This document shows, piece after piece, positions 56,725 through 64,000 of a DNA stretch of 64,000 nt (its first letter is position 1; each line of letters starts with the position of its first letter). Location: NCBI RefSeq assembly GCF_947495625.1, contig NZ_CANLZW010000004.1, forward strand, positions 1-64,000, in the 5' to 3' direction. The notes under the pieces were generated by a model that was not told the origin of the DNA, searched no databases, and saw only the letters and a program-made list of their open reading frames with translations. Source of the stretch: an uncultured Cocleimonas sp. Its GTDB lineage: Bacteria > Pseudomonadota > Gammaproteobacteria > Thiotrichales > Thiotrichaceae. The translations under genes and the position numbers were made by a program.

Positions 56725-56846
56725 GGGTGCTTTATACTTGATATCTAAATTTTTGCAACTATCCTGAAAGAAAACAGTATAGAGTGTAATAAATAAGTTA
56801 TATTCGTTTAAATCGTTGCTAAATATAAGTTTCAGGGGTGTATTAG

Positions 56847-57974
56847 ATGACACAGAAATCAATTAAAACATCAAAAACCATCATTATTAGCTTTGCTTTG
56901 TTAGCTATTATAGCGCTATTTATTTCATCTATTGTCCCAAGCCTTAGTAACAACACTTTAGAAGCAGAGTCTATCCCTGCAAACATTGCTCGTAGAGCTG
57001 ATTTAACTCCTGAAGAAAAAGGCACGATAGCCATATTCAGGCATAACAATCCCTCCGTGGTTTACATTTCTACGGTAAAACGAGTTATAAATGTCTGGAC
57101 CCGAGATATTGCAGAAGTTCCCAGCGGCACCGGAACTGGTTTCTTGTGGGATAAAAAAGGACACATCATTACCAATTATCATGTTGTTGAGCAGAACAAG
57201 ACGGCCAGAGTACGGTTAAATAATAAAAAAACTTATACCGCTCGTATTATTGGTCGATCAAAACGTCATGATATTGCCGTACTTAAATTAGAAGGCATTA
57301 AAGACCTGCCGCGACCCATCCAGCCAGGATCAAGCAAATCATTGATCGTAGGCCAAAAAGTATACGCTATTGGTAATCCCTTTGGACTCGACCATACACT
57401 CACCACCGGAATCATCTCAGCATTAGGCCGAACCATAAAAAATAGCACACTTAATATGGATGACTTGATTCAGACTGATGCAGCTATCAACCCGGGAAAC
57501 TCAGGTGGGCCACTATTAGATAGCGCTGGACGATTAATTGGTATGAATGTCGCTATTTACAGTCCTTCAGGTGCCTCTGCAGGCATAGGTTTTGCTATTC
57601 CTGTAGACAAGGTAAACAGAGTGGTACCCAATCTGATAAAACATGGACGTTATATACGACCGCATGTTGGAATCACAGCTAACGACACTGCCAATAAACT
57701 TCTGATTAAAGAACTCGGCATTAAAGGTTTATTAATTCTGGAAGTAGAAAGAGATTCGCCAGCTGATAAAGCAGGTTTAATTGACTCTAAATTGGTTAAT
57801 GGTGATCTGATATTGGGTGATGTTGTGCAAGCTGTTAATGGAAAAACAGTAGAAGATTTAAATGATTTTCTCGATATCATTGAACAACACCAAATCAATG
57901 ATACGGTTATGCTAGAAGTATTACGACAAGGTAGAACCAAGCTAAAAATTCCTCTTCAATTGTTTATGCGATAA
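56847..57974 (+). CDS. degS: DegS-like membrane-anchored serine protease with one PDZ domain
   Basis: A 375-residue HtrA-family protease with one N-terminal transmembrane helix (about 11-31), the trypsin-like domain with His112, Asp142 and Ser219 (ITNYHVVEQ, RHDIAVLKL, NPGNSGGPLL), and a single PDZ domain (about 265-370). Single PDZ plus membrane anchor fits DegS, the site-1 protease that cleaves anti-sigma factor RseA in the envelope stress response. No rseA or rpoE is nearby, so a DegQ-like housekeeping role remains possible. Confidence 0.85.
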   Translation: MTQKSIKTSKTIIISFALLAIIALFISSIVPSLSNNTLEAESIPANIARRADLTPEEKGTIAIFRHNNPSVVYISTVKRVINVWTRDIAEVPSGTGTGFLWDKKGHIITNYHVVEQNKTARVRLNNKKTYTARIIGRSKRHDIAVLKLEGIKDLPRPIQPGSSKSLIVGQKVYAIGNPFGLDHTLTTGIISALGRTIKNSTLNMDDLIQTDAAINPGNSGGPLLDSAGRLIGMNVAIYSPSGASAGIGFAIPVDKVNRVVPNLIKHGRYIRPHVGITANDTANKLLIKELGIKGLLILEVERDSPADKAGLIDSKLVNGDLILGDVVQAVNGKTVEDLNDFLDIIEQHQINDTVMLEVLRQGRTKLKIPLQLFMR

Positions 57975-58173
57975 CCTTTAGTTTAAAGATATATCAATGG
58001 TAATAATCACAAAATTATTTATTAATAGTTTTTTAATAATTTAATCATTTTTTATTCTTGTAAATAGTTATCTATATCCCCATATTTGTTAAGACTAAAT
58101 CTTGTCTTTAATCGAGATAAAACCATTCATTAATTCAAATTAATATACTACTAAAAGTTTAGCGGAATCAGTT

Positions 58174-58479
58174 ATGCCAATATACGAATACCAATGTCAG
58201 TCTTGTGGCAATGAGATAGAAGTTATCCAGAAAATCAGTGATCCACATATTACTGAATGCAGTGCTTGTGGTAAGTCAGATATGAAAAAGAAAGTTTCTG
58301 CTGCTGCATTTCGTCTAAGCGGCTCAGGCTGGTATGAAACTGATTTTAAATCTGGAAATAAAAAGAATTTAACTGAAGGCGATAAATCTTCTGCAGATAA
58401 AAAACCAGAAAAAGCTTCTACAGATAAGGTTTCTAAAGAAAAAGCTCCTGAAAAAAAGCCAGCTAAAACCGAAAAATAA
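58174..58479 (+). CDS. FmdB-family zinc ribbon protein
   Basis: A 101-residue protein. The N-terminal MPIYEYQCQSCGNEIEVIQK and a second ECSACGK pair give the four-Cys zinc ribbon of the FmdB (CxxC-CxxC-SSSS) family, which may be regulatory. The region after about residue 65 is Lys/Glu/Ser/Ala-rich and disordered. It lies 88 bases before the DUF502 gene, a common pairing in proteobacteria (often followed by aspS, here replaced by a helicase gene). Confidence 0.9.
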   Translation: MPIYEYQCQSCGNEIEVIQKISDPHITECSACGKSDMKKKVSAAAFRLSGSGWYETDFKSGNKKNLTEGDKSSADKKPEKASTDKVSKEKAPEKKPAKTEK

Positions 58480-58489
58480 ATTTCGTTTA

Positions 58490-58516
58490 AAATGGTTTTA
58501 ACTTTTAAAACCATTT
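58490..58516 (+). terminator. Hairpin between fmdB-like and DUF502 genes
   Basis: AAATGGTTTTAA (58490-58501) and TTAAAACCATTT (58505-58516) form a perfect 12-base stem with a CTT loop; the sequence after is AATTTACTT, weakly T-rich. It could reduce readthrough or stabilise the upstream message. Confidence 0.6.
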
Positions 58517-58567
58517 AATTTACTTCCGCTTGGTAAAAACAACACATTAAGGACTTTAACTCACCCG

Positions 58568-59200
58568 ATGCTCGGTAAACTTAGAAAATATATTATTACT
58601 GGGCTACTCATATGGATACCATTGGGGATAACCATTTTTGTGATCAAATTATTGGTCAACCTAATGGATAATACCATTGTGTTACTGCCACCAGCGTGGC
58701 GCCCAGAAGCATTATTTGGCTTTAATATACCTGGCCTTGGGATAGTCATTAGCGCGATGATTATTTTTATAACGGGCTTCTTCCTAACCAACTTAGCTGG
58801 CCGCAGAATAATTAACTTTTGGGAAAACCTATTAGATCGCATCCCTTTAGTAAGAAGCATTTACTCATCAGTCAAACAAGTTACTTCCACACTTCTTTCA
58901 TCTGACAACAACACTTTCAATGAAGTACTTTTAATACAATATCCCAGGACAGGTGTTTGGACTATTTGTTTTAAAACAAATGACAGTCCAAAAATATTTA
59001 GTGATGCAACCGGACAGGACTTAATTACTGTATTTGTACCTACTACTCCTAACCCAACTTCTGGTTTTATTTTGTTCGTCCCTAAGGATGAAGTGAAGAA
59101 AATGGACATGGATGTTGAAGATGCATTAAAACTTGTTATGTCATTAGGCGTTGTTACACCTGAAAGAAATGCTAAAATAACTACACAAAGGTCAGAATAA
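58568..59200 (+). CDS. DUF502 family membrane protein
   Basis: A 210-residue protein with two transmembrane helices (about 8-32 and 55-78) and a cytoplasmic C-terminal domain. The LLIWIPLGITIF start, the RIPLVRSIYSSVKQV motif, and FVPTTPNPTSGFILFVPKDEV are diagnostic of DUF502, a family of unknown role often near aspS. It has a likely rbs AAGGA nearby at 58548. Confidence 0.9.
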   Translation: MLGKLRKYIITGLLIWIPLGITIFVIKLLVNLMDNTIVLLPPAWRPEALFGFNIPGLGIVISAMIIFITGFFLTNLAGRRIINFWENLLDRIPLVRSIYSSVKQVTSTLLSSDNNTFNEVLLIQYPRTGVWTICFKTNDSPKIFSDATGQDLITVFVPTTPNPTSGFILFVPKDEVKKMDMDVEDALKLVMSLGVVTPERNAKITTQRSE

Positions 59201-59243
59201 GCATATACTGCGCGACCTTCTTCGAATTACTCCGTACTATATT

Positions 59244-61025
59244 ATGTCAAACGAATCAAACATTAAGTTCTCAGACCTTGATCTGAATGAACTCGTCCTC
59301 AAATCGGTCGAAGAAGCCGGATACGAAGCCCCATCAGCCATACAAGCTGAAACCATCCCCCATTTACTGGAAGGAAAAGACCTAATTGGACAGGCGCAAA
59401 CAGGAACAGGCAAGACTGCTGCTTTCTCTTTACCGTTATTAAGCCGACTAGATCTGAACTCTAAAGACACTCAAATTCTTGTACTTGCACCAACTCGCGA
59501 GCTTGCTATTCAAGTAGCTGAAGCAATGCAAAGTTATGCAAGACACCTCAAAGGTTTCCACGTAATGCCTATTTACGGTGGTCAAAGCATTGATATCCAA
59601 TTACGACAATTAAGACGTGGTGTGCATGTTGTTGTTGGAACACCTGGTCGTGTTATGGATCATTTACGCCGTAAAACACTGAAATTAGGTAATTTAAAAG
59701 CACTAGTATTAGACGAAGCCGACGAAATGCTGCGCATGGGCTTTATCGATGATGTCGAAACTATTTTAAAAGAAACGCCAGATTCGCGTCAGACTGTTTT
59801 ATTCTCAGCAACCATGCCGAGCGTTATAAAACGCATTACACAAAAATATTTAAACAATCCAATTGATATCAAGGTAAAAACAGAAACATCAACAGTTTCA
59901 ACAATTACCCAGTATTACTGGTCAGGTAAAACATCTTTCAAATTAGATGCTTTAACCCGATATCTAGAAGCGGAAGAAACCGGTGGCATTATCATATTTG
60001 TTCGTACTAAAAATATGACCACTGAATTATCTGAAAAGTTATCAGCACGCGGTTATGCTTCGGTTCCTTTGAATGGCGACATTCAGCAGTCAATGCGTGA
60101 GAAAGTCATCAATCGTTTGAAGAAAGGCACTATCGATATCATCGTGGCTACCGATGTTGTTGCACGTGGTTTAGATGTTGAACGCATAACTCACGTTATC
60201 AATTACGATATGCCCGCAGATAATGAATCATACGTACACCGTATTGGTCGTACGGGACGCGCGGGACGTAAAGGTACTGCGATACTGTTTATTCCACCTA
60301 ACGGTCGTCGACAGTTACAAGGCATCGAGCGTGCAACTGGACAAACAATCGAGCCTTTAGTACTTCCTTCTCCACAAGATATCAGTGAAGCTCGCATTAA
60401 TCGTTTCAAAGAAATGGTCAATGAAACGGCAGAATCACAGAAACTAGACTTCTACGAAAAAATCATTGCTGATCTTGAAGAAGAAAATAAGCTAACACTT
60501 TCACAGATCGCAGCTACATTAGCGTTTCTAGTACAACAAGACCGTCCGTTATTAGTTACACCACAAAGTAAAATTCCTGATGGAAAATTAGGTGAAGGCC
60601 GTGACAGAAATGATCGTGGAGATCGTAACGACCGCAATGACCGTAACAGTAATCGTCGTGAAAAGGGCGATCGTACCCGTGAAAATCGCGAAAGATCACA
60701 AGGATCAAAACGTAAACGTGGTCCAACACAGGCAGGAATGGTTACTTACCGCCTGGATGTTGGTAAAAGCCATGGAACCGAGCCAAGACACATCGTAGGC
60801 GCTATTGCTAATGAAGCAGGTGTAGAAAGTCAGTATATTCAGAACATAGACATCAGTGGTGATTATTCAACTGTAGATCTTCCTGAAGGAATGCCTAAAG
60901 AGATTGAAAAACATCTACAAGGCGTGCGTGTAATGGGCCAAAAACTGCAATTACGTCAATTAACAGGTAAAGACAGTTCAGAGACTAAATCAGCTAAAGA
61001 TGAGCCAAAGAAAGACTCGAAATAG
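59244..61025 (+). CDS. deaD: DEAD-box RNA helicase, CsdA/DeaD type
   Basis: A 593-residue ATP-dependent RNA helicase for ribosome assembly and cold growth. Motifs in order: Q motif near 30, GQAQTGTGKTA (about 50), PTRELAIQ, DEAD (about 158), SAT, and ARGLDVE with HRIGRTGRAG. After residue 445 a low-complexity linker rich in Asp-Arg-Asn repeats (GDRNDRNDRN) leads to a DbpA-type RNA-binding domain (about 500-575), which is the CsdA layout. Confidence 0.95.
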   Translation: MSNESNIKFSDLDLNELVLKSVEEAGYEAPSAIQAETIPHLLEGKDLIGQAQTGTGKTAAFSLPLLSRLDLNSKDTQILVLAPTRELAIQVAEAMQSYARHLKGFHVMPIYGGQSIDIQLRQLRRGVHVVVGTPGRVMDHLRRKTLKLGNLKALVLDEADEMLRMGFIDDVETILKETPDSRQTVLFSATMPSVIKRITQKYLNNPIDIKVKTETSTVSTITQYYWSGKTSFKLDALTRYLEAEETGGIIIFVRTKNMTTELSEKLSARGYASVPLNGDIQQSMREKVINRLKKGTIDIIVATDVVARGLDVERITHVINYDMPADNESYVHRIGRTGRAGRKGTAILFIPPNGRRQLQGIERATGQTIEPLVLPSPQDISEARINRFKEMVNETAESQKLDFYEKIIADLEEENKLTLSQIAATLAFLVQQDRPLLVTPQSKIPDGKLGEGRDRNDRGDRNDRNDRNSNRREKGDRTRENRERSQGSKRKRGPTQAGMVTYRLDVGKSHGTEPRHIVGAIANEAGVESQYIQNIDISGDYSTVDLPEGMPKEIEKHLQGVRVMGQKLQLRQLTGKDSSETKSAKDEPKKDSK

Positions 61026-61033
61026 TCTTTCTT
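61008..61033 (+). terminator. Hairpin overlapping the deaD stop codon
   Basis: AAGAAAGACT (61008-61017) and AGTCTTTCTT (61024-61033) form a perfect 10-base stem over a six-base loop; the TAG stop lies across the loop and right arm. AAAATCTTATT follows. It likely helps end the helicase transcript before the convergent DUF4124 gene. Confidence 0.65.
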
Positions 61034-61091
61034 AAAATCTTATTATAAATACTTAAAACGGGCAGTTACACAGAATTAGTTACAGTCTCGA

Positions 61092-61718
61092 TTATTCAGA
61101 AGCTGATTTAACCATTAGCTTCTGAAATCTAGCTAAGGTTATTTCAAACTCACCCTTAACTTTATCTTTTTCAATCAGATTTTCAGTAATAGCCTGTTGG
61201 TATATTTTAAGATTATCAAGGACAACATCAATTTGCTTTTCTAAAGCTTGCTTATGCTTGATGTCCACCATTCTCTCGTGCTTTTGTTCTAATACTTCTA
61301 ATTTGATGGATTGTTTTTTGTGTCTACCTTTTAACAAATCAATGGTGACTTGGGCAAGTTGCAATTTACTATCGTATGCTTTTATTAATTCTTTTTTAGA
61401 ACTGAAAACAGAAAGTAATAAGTTATCTTCAGCCTCTTGAAATTCTTTAATTTTATTTTCTTTGTCGGCCTCTTGCTTTTTCAACGCTCGCAAATCTGCA
61501 AGTTCTTTTAATTGCCTTTTCTTTTTTGCAGAGATAACTTTTTCAGTTTCAATGCCTTGTTTGCTAATCACAACATGACCTAATTGAGATTTTGAAGCAG
61601 GCACACTATATGAGTAATGGGTTTTACCATTATCATCTGTCCAGCGGTAATATGCTGCTTCTACGGGTAAATATAAGCATAAAAACGCTATTAAATATTT
61701 GTGTTTAAAATTTCTCAT
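61092..61718 (-). CDS. DUF4124 domain protein
   Basis: A 208-residue secreted protein: signal peptide (about 1-21), then the DUF4124 motif YYRWTDDNGKTHYSYSVPA (about 23-41), followed by a long Lys/Glu/Gln-rich coiled coil. DUF4124 is a short envelope module of unknown function. It is a paralogue of the next gene, 24 bases apart, with about the same length and layout but little identity outside the N terminus. Confidence 0.85.
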   Translation of the reverse strand: MRNFKHKYLIAFLCLYLPVEAAYYRWTDDNGKTHYSYSVPASKSQLGHVVISKQGIETEKVISAKKKRQLKELADLRALKKQEADKENKIKEFQEAEDNLLLSVFSSKKELIKAYDSKLQLAQVTIDLLKGRHKKQSIKLEVLEQKHERMVDIKHKQALEKQIDVVLDNLKIYQQAITENLIEKDKVKGEFEITLARFQKLMVKSASE

Positions 61719-61742
61719 TATTATTGTTTTTTAAAGAAAAAC

Positions 61743-62357
61743 TTACTTAGTAAGCTCTATAAATCTTTCTAAATCTATCTTGTAATTAGCGCTTAATTTG
61801 GCGATTTGAGTTTCGTTTTCTTCTAATGCCTGCTTATATTGCACAATCGTTTTGTTAATATTGACAATTTTGCCCGATAATGAAAGTAAGGTATCTTTGT
61901 GTTTAACTGTCGATACTTTCTTTTCTAACTTAACAATTTTTTTGCTTAGCACATTATTTTGAGCTTCAAGGATTCTTGAATTGCCCTTCAGCATTTTAAT
62001 TTTACTTTCAAAAGAATGTTTTATTTCATCTTCGTTTTCATAAGTCGCTAGCAGGTAATCATCTCTCTTATAAACAATGTCCATAGCTTCTTGTTTAATT
62101 CGTCTGATTTCTTCTTGTTTAGCTTTTTCATTAGCTGCTATTTCTTCCAACTCTTTTTCATTTTGAAGCGAAGAAGGATCGACAGTTTTAGTTACATCAC
62201 CCGTTTTATTAAGTTCTGAATGGGATTTTTTAGATGCTGCTGCTGGCACTTTGTCTGAGAAATGGACATTGCCCGCGTCATCAACCCAGCGGTATAGACC
62301 CGCTTGTGCAGATAATGCAATTAATAGAACAGAACCTAGTACAACTATCTTTTTCAT
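61743..62357 (-). CDS. DUF4124 domain protein, paralogue
   Basis: A 204-residue secreted protein with a signal peptide (about 1-19, cut near AQAG), the DUF4124 motif LYRWVDDAGNVHFSDKVPAA, and a long coiled coil (about 65-200). It is the upstream member of a tandem pair. Function unknown; a periplasmic structural role is a guess. Confidence 0.85.
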   Translation of the reverse strand: MKKIVVLGSVLLIALSAQAGLYRWVDDAGNVHFSDKVPAAASKKSHSELNKTGDVTKTVDPSSLQNEKELEEIAANEKAKQEEIRRIKQEAMDIVYKRDDYLLATYENEDEIKHSFESKIKMLKGNSRILEAQNNVLSKKIVKLEKKVSTVKHKDTLLSLSGKIVNINKTIVQYKQALEENETQIAKLSANYKIDLERFIELTK

Positions 62358-62516
62358 CTTTTTTCTTACCTTTTAACTTTCTAATGTTTATTTTAATTAT
62401 ATATAGACACTTTATCATAACCTTGAATTAATGAGATAAATTCCCGACGAACGAAACATTCGCTAAACAGTAAAGCTTCGCTATACTAACGTTTTATTAC
62501 AGACTCTTTTACTATC

Positions 62517-63164
62517 ATGAAAACATATCAACAAGAATTCCTTGAATTTGCTATTGCCAATGACGTCCTTAAATTCGGTGAATTCACACTTAAATCTGGT
62601 CGCTTAAGTCCTTATTTCTTTAACTTTGGTTTATTTCAAACGGGTTCTTCACTTGCAAAACTTGGTGATTATTATGCACAGGCTATAGTCGATTCAGGTG
62701 TTGAGTTTGATATGCTTTTTGGTCCGGCATATAAAGGTATTCCTCTGGTAGCGGTAGTCAGCGCAACGCTTTATGAAAAACACGGAATTGACCTTCCCTA
62801 TGCTTATAACCGCAAAGAAGTAAAAGATCATGGCGAAGGCGGAGATATTGTTGGCGCACCTTTATCAGGAAAAGTGCTCATTGTTGATGATGTCATTAGT
62901 GCAGGAACAGCTTGTAGAGAAGCAGCTGATATTGTTGAAACCCATAACGCTGAACTAGCAGGAATCTGTATCTCATTGGACCGACAAGAGCGCGGCACCG
63001 GTGAATTATCTGCAGTACAGGAAGTTGAAAAGAGTTATGGCATCAAAGTAATCAATATTATTGGTTTGGATAATGTGATTCAGCATATACAGGAAAGCGC
63101 AGATGATGAGGCTTTATTAGAGAAAATAAGTAACTATCGAATTAAATATGGTGTTACGAAATAA
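62517..63164 (+). CDS. pyrE: Orotate phosphoribosyltransferase
   Basis: Joins orotate to PRPP in pyrimidine synthesis. The 215-residue protein has [23 protein letters not shown], the flexible catalytic loop [14 protein letters not shown], and the PRPP motif [13 protein letters not shown] (about 122-134). It is divergent from the DUF4124 pair and ends with a G6-motif terminator shared with the convergent aminotransferase. Confidence 0.97.
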   Translation: MKTYQQEFLEFAIANDVLKFGEFTLKSGRLSPYFFNFGLFQTGSSLAKLGDYYAQAIVDSGVEFDMLFGPAYKGIPLVAVVSATLYEKHGIDLPYAYNRKEVKDHGEGGDIVGAPLSGKVLIVDDVISAGTACREAADIVETHNAELAGICISLDRQERGTGELSAVQEVEKSYGIKVINIIGLDNVIQHIQESADDEALLEKISNYRIKYGVTK

Positions 63165-63228
63165 TTTGAATACAAGCAACGAGTAATCAGCTTTCTTATT
63201 AAGCATAAGCAGATACAGAAATGAATAA

Positions 63229-63244
63229 GTCACCCCCCTACTTT
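63229..63244 (-). repeat. G6-motif repeat copy 17, exact, within a terminator
   Basis: An exact copy on the minus strand, 65 bases after pyrE, forming the left half of the terminator at 63235-63256. Confidence 0.9.
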
Positions 63245-63256
63245 AGAGGGGTTTTT
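63235..63256 (+). terminator. Intrinsic terminator after pyrE built from the G6 motif
   Basis: CCCCT (63235-63239) pairs with AGGGG (63247-63251) over a seven-base loop and is followed by five T residues. It lies between the convergent pyrE and aminotransferase genes. Confidence 0.75.
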
Positions 63257-63292
63257 CTTATTTAGTAATGCCGATTAAGAACTGTTACGAAC

Positions 63293-64000
63293 TTATAAAG
63301 AGGCGATACGTTCAATTGCCTTTTCAAGATTTTCCATACTTGTTGCAAATGATAATCTGATATGACCTTCAAGGCCAAATGCACTTCCAGGAACTAGAGC
63401 GACTCCTTTTTCACTTAATAAACGCTCGGATAATTCAGCAGAATTTGACACGCCATCTATACGATCAATTAAGCCACTAACATCAGGAAAGCTATAAAAT
63501 GTTCCATCGGACTCTAGGCACTCGATACCTTCAATAGCATTTAGAGAACTTACCACATAGTCATGGCGTTTTTTAAATTCAACTAGCATCGGAATAATAC
63601 AATCTTGATCGCTATTTAAGGCAACAACAGATGCATATTGAGAAATTGATGTAGGGTTAGATGTACTTTGGCTTTGAACCTTCTTCATGCCTTTAATCAG
63701 ATCAGCAGGCCCTGCAGCGTAGCCTATTCTCCAACCTGTCATGGCATAAGCTTTTGAAACACCATTTAGAACAATACAACGATCATATAACTCGGGTGTT
63801 GCATTCAAAATATTAGAAAATTCAGCGTTATTAAAAAGAATATGTTCGTACATATCATCGGTAGCAACAATGATATCTGGGTATTTTAAAAGTACTTTTC
63901 CCAAAGCAGCTAATTCATCAAAAGAATAATTAACACCCGTAGGATTTGAAGGACTATTAATCACAAACAGACGAGTTTTATCTGTAATTGAACTTTCAAG
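63293..64000 (-). CDS. aspC: Aspartate aminotransferase-like enzyme, 5' end outside the window
   Basis: The C-terminal 235 or so residues of a class I aminotransferase (subgroup Ib, AspB/AspC of 390-400 residues). The frame is open to base 64000. Visible: INSPSNPTGV, the ATDDMYEHILF segment with the PLP-contacting Asp, the PLP lysine in LNGVSKAYAMTGWRIGYAAGP, and the C-terminal GHIRLSFATS with the substrate Arg. Substrate (aspartate or another amino acid) is by family. Confidence 0.9.
   Translation of the reverse strand, partial: LESSITDKTRLFVINSPSNPTGVNYSFDELAALGKVLLKYPDIIVATDDMYEHILFNNAEFSNILNATPELYDRCIVLNGVSKAYAMTGWRIGYAAGPADLIKGMKKVQSQSTSNPTSISQYASVVALNSDQDCIIPMLVEFKKRHDYVVSSLNAIEGIECLESDGTFYSFPDVSGLIDRIDGVSNSAELSERLLSEKGVALVPGSAFGLEGHIRLSFATSMENLEKAIERIASL

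Noticed and set aside
56725-56862. 46-codon N-terminal extension of RmlC
   Set aside because: It overlaps the divergent protease start, is unlike the family, and the 182-residue form is the standard length.
60600-60720. Asp-Arg-Asn coding repeats in the helicase as a tandem DNA repeat
   Set aside because: The low-complexity linker is a normal feature of CsdA-type helicases and the DNA repeats are imperfect.
1-64000. CRISPR arrays, tRNA or rRNA genes, transposases, phage or integron genes
   Set aside because: Looked for on both strands; no regularly spaced direct repeats, no cloverleaf, and no recognisable transposase or integrase was seen.

Overview
The window is a gene-dense, AT-rich chromosomal segment of an autotrophic gammaproteobacterium. 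The affiliation rests on gene order typical of that class: ffs-dnaX-ybaB-recR, fabD-fabG-acpP-fabF-mltG-tmk-holB-pilZ-tatD, and fmdB-DUF502. Autotrophy rests on a complete alpha-carboxysome locus with carboxysomal form I RuBisCO. No rRNA, tRNA, phage, insertion sequence or CRISPR array was seen. Genus and electron donor cannot be read from this window.

Layout: 0-5.3 kb holds a possible XpaC-like protein, a DUF4184 membrane protein, 4.5S RNA, dnaX with an A10 slippery run, ybaB and recR. 5.4-11.6 kb carries C2/C4 carbon genes: NAD-malic enzyme, malate synthase G and AceK. 11.7-20.2 kb has infA and the fatty-acid/mltG/tmk/holB/pilZ/tatD cluster. Acetate kinase follows, then a decayed substrate-binding-protein relic. 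22-35.2 kb (minus strand) is the carboxysome locus: cbbL, cbbS, csoS2, csoSCA, csoS4A, csoS4B, three csoS1 genes, acRAF, a McdB-like protein, cbbO, csoS1D and a BicA-like SulP transporter. It is followed by divergent cbbR and a LCIB-like carbonic-anhydrase-family gene. 38-41 kb is ppsR-ppsA. 41.5-51.2 kb holds a LysR regulator, a cytochrome c/LTxxQ fusion, pyrD, a VanY-like peptidase, a polyamine cluster (membrane SpeE-like, lipoprotein, GNAT, SpeD) and htpX. 51.5-64 kb holds an aminotransferase, rmlCDB, a DegS-like protease, fmdB, DUF502, a CsdA-type helicase, two DUF4124 proteins, pyrE and a truncated aminotransferase.

Together the central genes form a CO2-concentrating and fixing module. 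BicA would import bicarbonate, CsoSCA dehydrates it inside the shell, RuBisCO fixes the CO2, acRAF and CbbO support RuBisCO assembly and activation, and CbbR probably controls transcription. Malic enzyme, PpsA/PpsR, malate synthase, AceK and AckA handle the C2/C3/C4 branch points.

The most unusual signal is a short dispersed motif, consensus AAAGTAGGGGGGTGAC. I count 17 exact or near copies, about one per 4 kb. Twelve lie just after gene ends, often as inverted pairs or built into intrinsic terminators. Four lie 45-95 bp upstream of start codons, and one is in frame inside fabD. The pattern resembles DNA-uptake-sequence families, but the function is not established from sequence alone.
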